Source of the DNA: Acidobacteriota bacterium | Lineage (GTDB): Bacteria; Acidobacteriota; UBA6911 | Direction: 5' to 3' | Length of the DNA: 38,149 nucleotides | NCBI GenBank assembly: GCA_012719455.1 | Contig: JAAYAJ010000066.1 | Coordinates: forward strand, 1 to 38,149 | Part shown: positions 8,547 to 15,558 of the stretch, one piece after another | How positions within the stretch are numbered: position 1 is the first letter of the stretch | How the letters are laid out: each line of letters starts with the position of its first letter | Position numbers and translations under genes: made by a program | The notes under the pieces: model-generated | Database searches by the model: none | What the model was told of the DNA's origin: nothing | The model's input: only the letters and a program-made list of their open reading frames with translations

Positions 8547-9239
8547 TCATCGTATATAGGCCGGCGCGATCACCATCCCCCCTACATAGATCCCCCAGGG
8601 CAGGACAACGGCGAGGGCCGCGCCGGCCCTGGACAGGCCGGGGCAGACCCGGACCAGTCCTGCGACCAGCAGGGTCATTCCCAGCAGGGTGATGGCATCC
8701 AGGGAGGCGAGGGCTTTCAGCGCCGCCGGCGAAGAGGGGTGGAAGAAGAACGCCGGGTTGGTTGCCAGGGGATTGCCCAGGTCGAACCGGGCCGGGTCGG
8801 CGATCAGGGTGACCGCCAGCACCTTCAGTCCCTCCCTGATCGCGACCGTCAACAGCCAGACGTGGGCTACTACGGCCAGGACCCTTTTCCACGCGATGTC
8901 GCGCCCGAGGAGGGTGAGCATCAGCCAGAAGACCGTGGCTGTCATGAAGGCGGTCACGAAGGGGCCGGTGAAAGCGGTTGCCGCCTGGAAGGCATGGATC
9001 CCGGCTTGGTGGGCCAGCACGTTTTCCCTCATCCCCTCGGCATCGAGGAGGGCCCCGCCGGCCGTGGCGGCCTCCACGAGGCGCATCAGCCCGACCCGCC
9101 GCAGGACATAGAGATTCGAGGCCGCCGCGGCAACCGCTGCGGCCAGGAGGGGGAGGAGCCACCGGGGACGGTGCCGGAGGGAGTCCAGGGTGTCCAGCGG
9201 GTGCACGAACATGGACCAGCAGGATCGGGTTTCGGGCAT
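8547..9239 (-). CDS. Yip1-family-like membrane protein
   Basis: A 230-residue polytopic membrane protein with about five hydrophobic segments. The N-terminal layout (SMFVHPLDTLDSLRHRPRWLLPLLAAA), the central AFMTATVFWLMLTLLG and the 'AWKRVLAVVAHVWLL' region resemble bacterial Yip1-domain proteins, which have no settled function. AAAAGGAG precedes the ATG. It is the last gene of the minus-strand unit containing the two secreted peptides and the ABC transporter, 50 bases after the ATPase stop. A part in immunity or transport for that system is possible but only inferred from position. Confidence 0.65.
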   Translation of the reverse strand: MPETRSCWSMFVHPLDTLDSLRHRPRWLLPLLAAAVAAAASNLYVLRRVGLMRLVEAATAGGALLDAEGMRENVLAHQAGIHAFQAATAFTGPFVTAFMTATVFWLMLTLLGRDIAWKRVLAVVAHVWLLTVAIREGLKVLAVTLIADPARFDLGNPLATNPAFFFHPSSPAALKALASLDAITLLGMTLLVAGLVRVCPGLSRAGAALAVVLPWGIYVGGMVIAPAYIR

Positions 9240-9288
9240 GATTGTTCTCCTTTTGGATGGATGCGGGGGACGACAGCGCGGTGTGGGA

Positions 9289-10062
9289 TCATATCCAGGA
9301 GAGCTCTCGCTCGCCCGGCCCCCCCGCCACTTCCCACAGCGCCGATTCGAGCGCCGGAGGGGGAGACGGCATGTTCGCCGCGGCGTCAGGGGCGTGCCTG
9401 ATTTCGCGCTGCAGCAAACCCTCGTGAAGGATCCCCACCCGGTGGCACAGCCGCTCCATGCGCCCCATGTCGTGGGACGACAGGATGAGGGTGCGCCCGC
9501 CCCCGGCCATCCGCCGGAACAGGCCGAGCAGGCGGAAGATGGCCGCCGGATCGAGGCCCAGGAAGGGCTCGTCGAGCAGGCAGACCGCCGGAGCGTGGAT
9601 CAGCGCGCAGCAGAGGGAGAGCTTCTGCTTCATTCCGAGGGAATAGCTGCCGATGATCCGGTCAGCTGCGGCGCCGATCTCCATCAGCTCCAGGAGATCT
9701 TCCGTGCGCCGGGCGATCTCCATGCGGCCCAGCCGGTAGAGCCTCCCGCAGGCCGTCAGGATCTCCCGGCCGGTCAGGTAATCCAGCAGCGGGAATTGCG
9801 GTGAGGCGAAGCCCGTCAGCGCCGCCGTCCTGCCATCCCCGGGTCGGACCTCCACCCCTCCGATCCAGGCTGTCCCGGAAGAGGGGCGGACGAGGCCCGC
9901 CAGCAAGGCGAGCGTCGTTGTCTTGCCCGCCCCGTTGGGGCCGATGAGGCCGTAGATCTCCCCCTTGCGGACTTCCAGGGTCAATTCCCCCAGGGCGCGC
10001 GTTTTCCCGTAGGTCTTGCCCAGGGTGACAGTCTTTACGATTATGTCCATAGTCAGAACCAT
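9289..10062 (-). CDS. ABC transporter ATP-binding protein (peptide operon)
   Basis: A 257-residue ABC ATPase with all standard motifs: Walker A GPNGAGKTT (residues 41-49), Q-loop near ASPQFP (87-91), signature YSLGMKQ (140-146), Walker B CLLDEP (161-166) and the H-loop His of SSHD (197). The signature LGMKQ is typical of ABC-2-type exporters for drugs or peptides. The start at 10062 overlaps the permease stop by 10 bases; MDIIV at 10050 is an alternative. It pairs with the permease at 10053-11516. In this operon, export of, or self-protection against, the small peptides is the natural inference. Confidence 0.9.
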   Translation of the reverse strand: MVLTMDIIVKTVTLGKTYGKTRALGELTLEVRKGEIYGLIGPNGAGKTTTLALLAGLVRPSSGTAWIGGVEVRPGDGRTAALTGFASPQFPLLDYLTGREILTACGRLYRLGRMEIARRTEDLLELMEIGAAADRIIGSYSLGMKQKLSLCCALIHAPAVCLLDEPFLGLDPAAIFRLLGLFRRMAGGGRTLILSSHDMGRMERLCHRVGILHEGLLQREIRHAPDAAANMPSPPPALESALWEVAGGPGERELSWI

Positions 10063-11516
10063 GCAAGTCTTCTTAAAAAATTATCGATATCCCCCGCCAG
10101 GGTGCGGCGGACCCAGCCCCTGAGGAGCGAGGCGCGCACGGCGGCCAGCCCCAGCGGCAGCGCCGTCCAGACCGCGGCGCGGAGAAGAGGGGGAAGGGTT
10201 CGCTCGACCAGGGAGGAAGCGGCGAGGAAGAGAAGCAGGAACCCCAGTTGCAGCAATCCCACCACCAGCGCCCCGGCGGTGGCTCCCCCGTCGAACTGGG
10301 AAGTCCGGTCGATCGATTCGGGATGGCGGACCGTGAAATACCAGCCGCACATTCCACCGAAAAGGATGCCTGAAACCGCATAGCTAAGGATTCGGACCCA
10401 GTCCGACGGCGCCATGCCTGTGCTCCCCTTTAGGATTCCGGCTGCGAAGAGGCATGCGATCATCCCCCCCTGGAGAAAGTCGAGGCTCAAGCTCCGGGCG
10501 CTGAGCGCCCGCTCCACCGGCAGCGGGAAACGGTAGTGGATCCAGGCGCCGTCGCGGTCGATCCCGAAGAGATTCGCCCGGAGGTAGGAGTGAAAGAAGA
10601 GGTTCAGGAAGGAGAAGGAGAGGAAATAGCCGGCATCCGGCGAAGTGCTGAACCAAGTCCAGCAAAAGCTGAAGCCGCTTCCCCAGAGGAAGAGCATCAG
10701 GGCGCCCCGGTAGCGCAGCCAGCCGAAGACCCCGGTCCAGAAGAGCGGCCCGGGCCAGGCCGGGTGGGGGAACGGTGCGCCTCCGCCGCCGGCATGGGCG
10801 CGGGGGAGGGCGCCGTAGTGCAGCCGTTGCTCTACCATGAAATCCGTGCTTCCCAGCAGTATGACCCAGGCCAGCATCAGCGCCAGCGGGAGGAGGGGAT
10901 CGGGGGAGGCGAGGGCCCGGCCGAACAGGCGGCCCGGGTGCAGCGGAAAGGACCCGGGCGCCGCATGGTCCAGGATGACGGCCGCGGCCGCAAGGGACAG
11001 GGTGACGGCGGCGGCCGCCCGCTCCCGGCGCCCCAGGGCGCCGAAGCGCCCGATGATGTTCCGCAGGAGCGACGCCCCCAGGCGGACCGAGGCGACAAAC
11101 AGCAGGTATCCCGCCGCCGCGGTCGTCACTGCCAGCGCGGGATCGGGCGCGCGCGGGGTGCGGCACAGCGCCAGGCCGAGGCCCGCGAGGATGGGGAGGC
11201 TCAAAAACCCCAGCAGGAAGGTGTGGAGATAGAGGTCAATGAAGCGGGGTGAGGTGAAGACGCGCAGGCGGTCGCGGCTGATGCGCCAGGAGAAGTCGCG
11301 GCCGGTCACGGCCCCGAGCAGGAGCCACGAGATCCAGGCAGCCGCGGTCAGTTCCTCCCAGCGAGCGGAGGGGATGGGGCGCACCGGGAGGAGGGAGCCG
11401 GCGCTCCAGGCGAGCAGGCAGAGAGCGGTCCCCGCGCCCAGCCAGCCCATCCAGCCGCGACCGTGGCGCAAGCGGCGAGCCCTTTCCTTGAGCAGCAGTG
11501 CTGTCATTCCGATCAT
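10053..11516 (-). CDS. ABC transporter permease (peptide operon)
   Basis: A 487-residue membrane protein with roughly ten or more hydrophobic helices (for example WMGWLGAGTALCLLAWSAG, FLLGFLSLPILAGLGLAL, LGFLLLFLAASSL), the size and layout of an ABC exporter permease rather than a short ABC-2 protein. I prefer the ATG at 11516 (MIGMTALLLKERARR) because GGAGGA lies upstream and the 73 codons before it read as high-G+C non-coding sequence. It overlaps the ATPase gene. It is separated from the upstream peptide gene by about 100 bases holding two strong hairpins. No close named family is recognised. Confidence 0.78.
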   Translation of the reverse strand: MIGMTALLLKERARRLRHGRGWMGWLGAGTALCLLAWSAGSLLPVRPIPSARWEELTAAAWISWLLLGAVTGRDFSWRISRDRLRVFTSPRFIDLYLHTFLLGFLSLPILAGLGLALCRTPRAPDPALAVTTAAAGYLLFVASVRLGASLLRNIIGRFGALGRRERAAAAVTLSLAAAAVILDHAAPGSFPLHPGRLFGRALASPDPLLPLALMLAWVILLGSTDFMVEQRLHYGALPRAHAGGGGAPFPHPAWPGPLFWTGVFGWLRYRGALMLFLWGSGFSFCWTWFSTSPDAGYFLSFSFLNLFFHSYLRANLFGIDRDGAWIHYRFPLPVERALSARSLSLDFLQGGMIACLFAAGILKGSTGMAPSDWVRILSYAVSGILFGGMCGWYFTVRHPESIDRTSQFDGGATAGALVVGLLQLGFLLLFLAASSLVERTLPPLLRAAVWTALPLGLAAVRASLLRGWVRRTLAGDIDNFLRRLAWF

Positions 11517-11533
11517 GGGCCGGTGTCCTCCGG

Positions 11534-11605
11534 GCCGGCCGTCCGCGCGGGGCGGCCGGCATCCCCGCTCCCGGCCCGGACCCGCCGGCGGTTCCGGGCC
11601 GGGAG
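11534..11605 (-). repeat. Two perfect hairpins between peptide 2 and the ABC permease
   Basis: Hairpin 1, met first on the minus strand, pairs 11594-11605 with 11568-11579: 12 perfect G/C-rich base pairs and a 14-base loop, starting 12 bases after the peptide stop. Hairpin 2 pairs 11553-11560 with 11534-11541: 8 perfect pairs. Neither has a U tract, so they look like attenuators or mRNA-stabilising structures that would favour peptide over transporter expression rather than full terminators. Confidence 0.65.
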
Positions 11606-11617
11606 GGATATGTGCGA

Positions 11618-11860
11618 TCAGCAGGCCATGACGTCCATGACCTTTACGGCGAGGCCCACTCCGGCGCACCAGACACAGCCGCAAAGGGCGGCTACGCCCA
11701 TGCCGACGGCGAATCCGTCGAGAAAGCCGTTGCACACCGTCAATCCTCCCATGGCGGCGTCAGCCGGCGCTCCGGACGCCGCGGGGCCGAGGCCCTGGGC
11801 CACGGTCGCGGTCAGGCAGAGCACGACGATCAAGAGCACGGACACCTGTTTTCTTTCCAT
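11618..11860 (-). CDS. Secreted Cys/Gly-rich small peptide precursor, peptide 2 (bacteriocin-like)
   Basis: An 80-residue precursor. Residues 1-23 form a Sec-like signal (MERKQ, then a hydrophobic core, ending VAQG). A short Ala/Gly/Pro linker leads to AAMGG (35-39), a double-glycine-type junction. The rest is a 41-residue Gly-rich hydrophobic segment with Cys at 43, 60, 62, 65 and 80 (the C-terminal residue). GCAGGAG precedes the ATG at 11860; an upstream in-frame ATG at 11977 gives an unlikely leader. It is paralogous in layout to the peptide encoded at 12017-12262. I infer that a nearby C39-type protease cleaves after MGG and that the thioredoxin-like protein handles the cysteines. Activity as a bacteriocin or signal is unproven. 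Confidence 0.7.
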   Translation of the reverse strand: MERKQVSVLLIVVLCLTATVAQGLGPAASGAPADAAMGGLTVCNGFLDGFAVGMGVAALCGCVWCAGVGLAVKVMDVMAC

Positions 11861-11885
11861 TTCGGGTTCTCCTGCAGTTTTGCGA

Positions 11886-12005
11886 TTATGGGTGAAAATA
11901 GTCCCCGGCCAGGTCGTACAGGGCCCACAGAGCGGCGGCGATGCCGCCCAAGCGGAGGACGATCTTCCAGAGTTCACGGTTCGGGGTCAAAGTGCGGCTT
12001 TTCAC
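11886..12005 (-). CDS. 39-residue single-helix membrane peptide, GTG start
   Basis: A short frame with GTG at 12005, preceded by GAGGGGGAGCC, a good ribosome-binding site. It begins MKSRTLTPNRELWKIVLRLG, continues into a hydrophobic helix (GGIAAALWALYDLAG) and ends DYFHP. It lies exactly between the two Cys-rich peptide genes, 11 bases after one and 25 before the next, on the same strand. It has one predicted transmembrane segment, a basic N-terminus and no cysteine. Small membrane proteins next to bacteriocin genes are often immunity proteins, and that is my tentative inference. It could also be a third peptide or an untranslated gap. Confidence 0.5.
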   Translation of the reverse strand: MKSRTLTPNRELWKIVLRLGGIAAALWALYDLAGDYFHP

Positions 12006-12016
12006 GGCTCCCCCTC

Positions 12017-12262
12017 TCAGCAGTTTTCCAGCGTCGGCAGCACGAGCCATGCCCCCGTGGCGCACAGCACGCCGCAGGGGGTGAAGGCCCCGAGCAGGAG
12101 GCCTCCGAACAACCCCCAGCGTCCGTCGCAGTTCCCTCCCATGACCGCCTCTTCTGCATTCGGGCCGAGCTCCTGTCCCACGGCGTCGGGCGGGACACCG
12201 CCGGCGCTCAGGGCCAGCAACATGGTCAGAAGCAGAGCGGTCGTGGCCTGTTTAATATTCAT
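12017..12262 (-). CDS. Secreted Cys/Gly-rich small peptide precursor, peptide 1 (bacteriocin-like)
   Basis: An 81-residue precursor starting at the ATG at 12262, directly after a strong ribosome-binding site (TAAGGAGAGAACCC). It has a signal-like hydrophobic stretch (residues 6-21), a polar linker (GVPPDAVGQELGPNAEEA), a double-glycine-type junction VMGG (40-43), then a 38-residue Gly-rich segment with Cys at 45, 63, 67 and 81 (last residue). Compared with peptide 2, both have AxMGG, an early C-[D/N]-G, a CGxxC-A region and a C-terminal Cys. The frame is continuous with the upstream C39-like protease, so a fusion product is formally possible, but the ribosome-binding site and signal-like start argue for separate translation. 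Confidence 0.68.
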   Translation of the reverse strand: MNIKQATTALLLTMLLALSAGGVPPDAVGQELGPNAEEAVMGGNCDGRWGLFGGLLLGAFTPCGVLCATGAWLVLPTLENC

Positions 12263-12901
12263 GGGTTCTCTCCTTACGTCGACCCATCGGGCCGAACGTG
12301 AACGGTTTTCATAATCTCCCTTACCCTTGCAGGGGGGAGTCCAGGCCGGATCGAAGATGAGGGTTTCCCCGGACCAGATCCTGCGGAATGCGTGAGCCGG
12401 CCAACGTAATCTACCCAACGCCGGGTCGTCCACCTCCAGAACCTGCGGCGCCGCGAGGCGCCGGATGACCACGAAGTGGTTTTTTCGGATAAAGGCGATG
12501 GCTGGGAGCGGGACGTTCGCCAGGTCCTCCGGTGACAGGACCCAGGAGCGGCCGGGGAGGCCGAGCCGGGCGGCGACCGCCCGGAGGCGGCCGAGAGACG
12601 TGCCCCGCCCGGTGAGCCCTACCTCTTCCGAGAGCGCCTTGAGGGGGCGCTCGATGCCATGGGCGTCGAGCACCATCTTCAGGGCCGCCGGCCCGCAGTC
12701 GTTGCGCCGCGTCTGCATCACCGCCGCGTCGGCGGCGACCAGGGTCGCGCCCGCGCTCCAGGCCCGTACCCGCTTCAGGAGGTCGGGCCGCTCGAGGATA
12801 CGGGACGAGGCCGCCGGGAGGCTCGAGACCGCCGCCAGCACCGCCAGGGCGCAAAGGATCGAACCGTGCTTCTTCAGCTTCCGCGTGTCCATGCGCTTCA
12901 C
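12263..12901 (-). CDS. Membrane-anchored C39-type (double-glycine) peptidase; no stop before peptide 1
   Basis: This C39-like cysteine protease has an N-terminal signal anchor (about residues 11-31) and then the catalytic domain. Q63 (oxyanion), C69 in RRNDCGPAAL, H142 in KNHFVVI and D158/D159 in EVDDPALG form the expected C39 triad. C39 proteases cleave leaders after double-glycine motifs, and two such precursors are encoded downstream. Unlike classical systems the domain is not fused to an ABC exporter and appears to face outward. GTG at 12901 overlaps the stop of the redoxin gene; ATG at 12892 is an alternative. The reading frame has no stop before peptide 1 and runs on to 12017, adding a low-complexity KGKGDYENRSRSARW linker. 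I end the entry at the peptide start, but the literal frame is 12017-12901. Confidence 0.75.
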
Positions 12902-13455
12902 GACCTTCCCGGGGGCGGTCCGCCCGCCGCGAAGCGCTCGAGCCTTTCCCGTACGAACGCCCGGCTGCGCCTGCCCGTGATCCCGCTCTCCAGGATCCCC
13001 TTTTCATCCACGAAGAGAATGGTCGGCAGCGCGATGAAGGTGCGCGAAAATGCGCCATGCCTGTCCCAGTAGATCCCCGGCGGGACGCCGCCCGCGGCGC
13101 GCGCTTCCTCCTTTTCGCTTCGAACGAGGACCAGCCGGAGTTCCGGGGGGAACGGGTCGAGCGCAGGCATCATTTCCCGGCACACACCACAGGAGCGAGA
13201 ATGAAACACGACTACCGACCGTTTCCCCCGGATGAGGTCCGCCAGCTGGACGTCGACGCCGTCCCGGTTGACGACCAGGGGAGGGAGGGGCTGCTTGAGG
13301 CGTGCCGGCGGCCGGCGGGCGGCCGGCCGGATCTCGGCCTGGAGGAGGTAGCCGGCGGCGACAATGCCCGCCGCGAGGGCCGCTCCCGCCAGGAGGCGCC
13401 GCATCCACGCCGCCGCTTTCCCCCTTCCCGGACTCCCCGCTCGCGCACGCCCCAT
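12898..13455 (-). CDS. Membrane-anchored thioredoxin-like (TlpA/redoxin) protein
   Basis: A 185-residue protein with a basic N-terminus, one signal-anchor helix (about residues 19-38) and a thioredoxin-fold domain with the active site SCGVC (C89, C92), later FIALPTILFVDEKG, where IALPT supplies the cis-proline. This is the TlpA/ResA-like arrangement of periplasmic disulfide oxidoreductases. GGGGGGAAGACATC precedes the ATG. It is the first gene of the minus-strand unit and overlaps the C39-like protease start. Since the two peptides have conserved cysteines, setting or proofreading their disulfides is a reasonable inference. Confidence 0.82.
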   Translation of the reverse strand: MGRARAGSPGRGKAAAWMRRLLAGAALAAGIVAAGYLLQAEIRPAARRPPARLKQPLPPLVVNRDGVDVQLADLIRGKRSVVVFHSRSCGVCREMMPALDPFPPELRLVLVRSEKEEARAAGGVPPGIYWDRHGAFSRTFIALPTILFVDEKGILESGITGRRSRAFVRERLERFAAGGPPPGRS

Positions 13456-13469
13456 GATGTCTTCCCCCC

Positions 13470-13489
13470 GGAACGAGCGGCTCCGTTCC
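13470..13489. repeat. Inverted repeat in the divergent redoxin / M23 intergenic region
   Basis: GGAACG (13470-13475) and CGTTCC (13484-13489) form perfect 6-base arms around an 8-base centre, 15 bases upstream of the redoxin start. It may be an operator for the peptide operon or part of its leader. Chance occurrence in G+C-rich DNA is possible. Confidence 0.3.
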
Positions 13490-13527
13490 CGCTCCCGGGG
13501 GTAATGTTTCCGGCGGGACCGGGATAT

Positions 13528-13556
13528 TTCACATAATCGGTCATTTGTGGAATAAT
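13528..13556 (+). promoter_or_regulatory. Candidate sigma-70 promoter for the M23 peptidase gene
   Basis: TTCACA (13528-13533) and AATAAT (13551-13556) are separated by 17 bases and each matches the consensus at 5 of 6 positions. The predicted start near 13563 leaves the ATG at 13587 as the first good start and argues against the in-frame TTG at 13545, which would lie inside the promoter. Confidence 0.55.
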
Positions 13557-13586
13557 CGCCCGGTGAATGGAAAGCCTGGATCCGAC

Positions 13587-14798
13587 ATGATCACCACGCT
13601 GCGCATTTCTTCGCGGGACATGGTCGTCTTGAAGGTGAGAAGAGCCGGGTCCGGAGCCGAGCTTCCCGCGTTCCTCTTCCAGGCGCTCCCCACCGAGGGG
13701 CTGGCGCTTCTGGCCACCCTCCCCGCCGGAGCGGCGGCGGCGTCGATCCCCGCGGGGCGGGGATACCCGATCCTCAGGACCCCCGAAGCGGTTTCTGGCG
13801 GTGGTGTGATCGTCTATGCCCGGAAGCCGAACCGGCGCTACGAGGCCGATTCCGTGTTATTCGAAGGGAAGACGTTCGACCTCGGGGATTTTGTCGATGT
13901 CGCGCGCCGGCGGTTGGAGGAAACCGAAGGGATGCCGGCCCCCGTTTCCGGAAGGTATGTCCGGTTTCATCCCTCGCGCGGGGAGTGGGACGGCATTCTG
14001 CGGGACGACGGTTATGCGGCGTTCGGCGGCACGGGGGCGGAGCCCGACCCGGGAGCCGCGAGCGGGATCGAGCTACGGATCCCGGTGTGGCGTGGGAACC
14101 GTCCCGGGGCGCGGGAATCCCTGCCGGTCTTCTCCCGGGTGGAAGTGAGAGATGCGGCCGCAGGGGGCGCCTGGATCGGTTTCGACTCCTGGCGGCGCGC
14201 CCGGGCCTCCAGGGCCCGGCTCCCCGAGACCATGGTTCCCCGGTTCGAGAGATGGGTCGAGCGGCTCGCGGCGGAAGCGGGGGTGCGCTCCTGGCATTTC
14301 CGGCCGGGCATGTTTTTTGGCGACCGCGTCGAATGGTGGGGGGAGTGCTCGCGGCGCCGGACGGCGCACGAAGGGATCGATTTCGCCGAAGCTGAAAGCG
14401 GCTCCGGGCTGCGGCAGATTCCGGAGGGGCTCCCGGTCCGCCCATTGGCGGAAGGGGAGAAGATCGCCTTCCTCGACGATTTCCTGGGGACGACGGTCGT
14501 GGTGCGCCACGCCGACAGCGTGCGGGAAAACGGGGAGGTCTTTCATACCCTGCTGAGCCACCTCGAGGTCAGCGAGGCCCGGCCGGGCCTGGTGGGGGAA
14601 GGGGCGGTGATCGGGCGGGTGGGCCGGTCGAAGGGGGCCGGAGCTCCCGCCCACCTGCACTTGGCCGGGGCCTGGATCCCCCGGACGCTGGGTCCCGGGA
14701 TGATCACGATAGACGATATCCACCCCGGCTTCGCCCCGATCGTGCTGGTCGATTTCAACCCGCTCGTACGCCGTCATCCCCTCTGCCGTGCGGACTGA
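13587..14798 (+). CDS. M23-type (LytM-like) peptidase domain protein
   Basis: A 403-residue protein. About residues 1-240 are of unknown fold. The C-terminal 160 residues show the M23 zinc-peptidase pattern: HEGID (H261, D265), LLSHL (H325) and AHLHLAG (H356, H358), matching HxxxD, the glycyl-turn His and HxH. M23 enzymes usually cut peptidoglycan cross-bridges or peptides. The sequence has no clear signal peptide, which is unusual for the family and leaves its site of action open. The gene is divergent from the peptide operon and convergent with a small membrane-protein gene. The alternative TTG start at 13545 is rejected because of the promoter there. Confidence 0.75.
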   Translation: MITTLRISSRDMVVLKVRRAGSGAELPAFLFQALPTEGLALLATLPAGAAAASIPAGRGYPILRTPEAVSGGGVIVYARKPNRRYEADSVLFEGKTFDLGDFVDVARRRLEETEGMPAPVSGRYVRFHPSRGEWDGILRDDGYAAFGGTGAEPDPGAASGIELRIPVWRGNRPGARESLPVFSRVEVRDAAAGGAWIGFDSWRRARASRARLPETMVPRFERWVERLAAEAGVRSWHFRPGMFFGDRVEWWGECSRRRTAHEGIDFAEAESGSGLRQIPEGLPVRPLAEGEKIAFLDDFLGTTVVVRHADSVRENGEVFHTLLSHLEVSEARPGLVGEGAVIGRVGRSKGAGAPAHLHLAGAWIPRTLGPGMITIDDIHPGFAPIVLVDFNPLVRRHPLCRAD

Positions 14799-14801
14799 CG
14801 G

Positions 14802-15296
14802 TCATTTCAAGTAATGGGCGAACAGGGTCAGGAACAGGGTGGCGAAAAAGATGAAGACGGCCAACAGGATGCCGGCGAGGGCCAGAATCCCGACATAGCG
14901 CCAGAAGGAGCGTTGCTGCTTCAGGGCGTTTTCGAGCATCTCCGTTGTTTCGTGGGTGGCGAGCAAACTCAGGGCGCCGGCGTAGCGGAAGAGAAAAAGC
15001 CCCGCGGGAATGTACAGGGCGGCGACCAGAATATACAGGATGCCGGATACCACCCCGACACACCGTCCGAACCAGGGGGCGATCTCCTGGGATTGCGGAA
15101 TGTGCCCGAACAGGCCGACGGCGAGCAGGGCGAATCCCGCAAGCGCCGTGAAGCAGGCGCCCACAAAGCAACAGATGGATAAAAACCGCGCCCAGGGGCG
15201 GGTCTGGTTCAGGTACTTCTGGCCGATGGGGGTGAGAAAAACGATCGGGTCCATGGTGTCGTTGTTTGTTGCTTCCAGGTCAGAACCTTCCGTCAT
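14802..15296 (-). CDS. DUF5362-like small membrane protein
   Basis: A 164-residue protein with a polar N-terminus and four hydrophobic helices: FLSICCFVGACFTALAGFAL, VGVVSGILYILVAALYI, a short one near AGLFLFRYAGALSLL, and YVGILALAGILLAVFIFF. The layout, with THETTEMLENALKQQRSFWR between helices 3 and 4, resembles the DUF5362 family. Function unknown. GCGGAGAAG precedes the ATG at 15296; an upstream ATG at 15341 has no such support. It ends 3 bases from the convergent M23 gene. Confidence 0.7.
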   Translation of the reverse strand: MTEGSDLEATNNDTMDPIVFLTPIGQKYLNQTRPWARFLSICCFVGACFTALAGFALLAVGLFGHIPQSQEIAPWFGRCVGVVSGILYILVAALYIPAGLFLFRYAGALSLLATHETTEMLENALKQQRSFWRYVGILALAGILLAVFIFFATLFLTLFAHYLK

Positions 15297-15558
15297 AGTC
15301 TTCTCCGCTGTCCGCCGGTGACACGATGCGAATCGGTGCAAGGTGCAGCGCGGATTTCAGCGGTCATTGTACCCAAAAGGGCGCGGGGAATTCAAAATAA
15401 AAGCCCCCCGCCGGGGCCGGGCAGGGCTGGAGTGCCGGCGTCTCCCCGGGGCGCCGAGAATGGGTGTCTTTTTGCGCCGGATGCGGCATAATATTCCTAT
15501 ATTCCGGTATAAATTGGAGACACGCAGGATCGATCGAGTTCAAGGAGGGATCGTGGGG

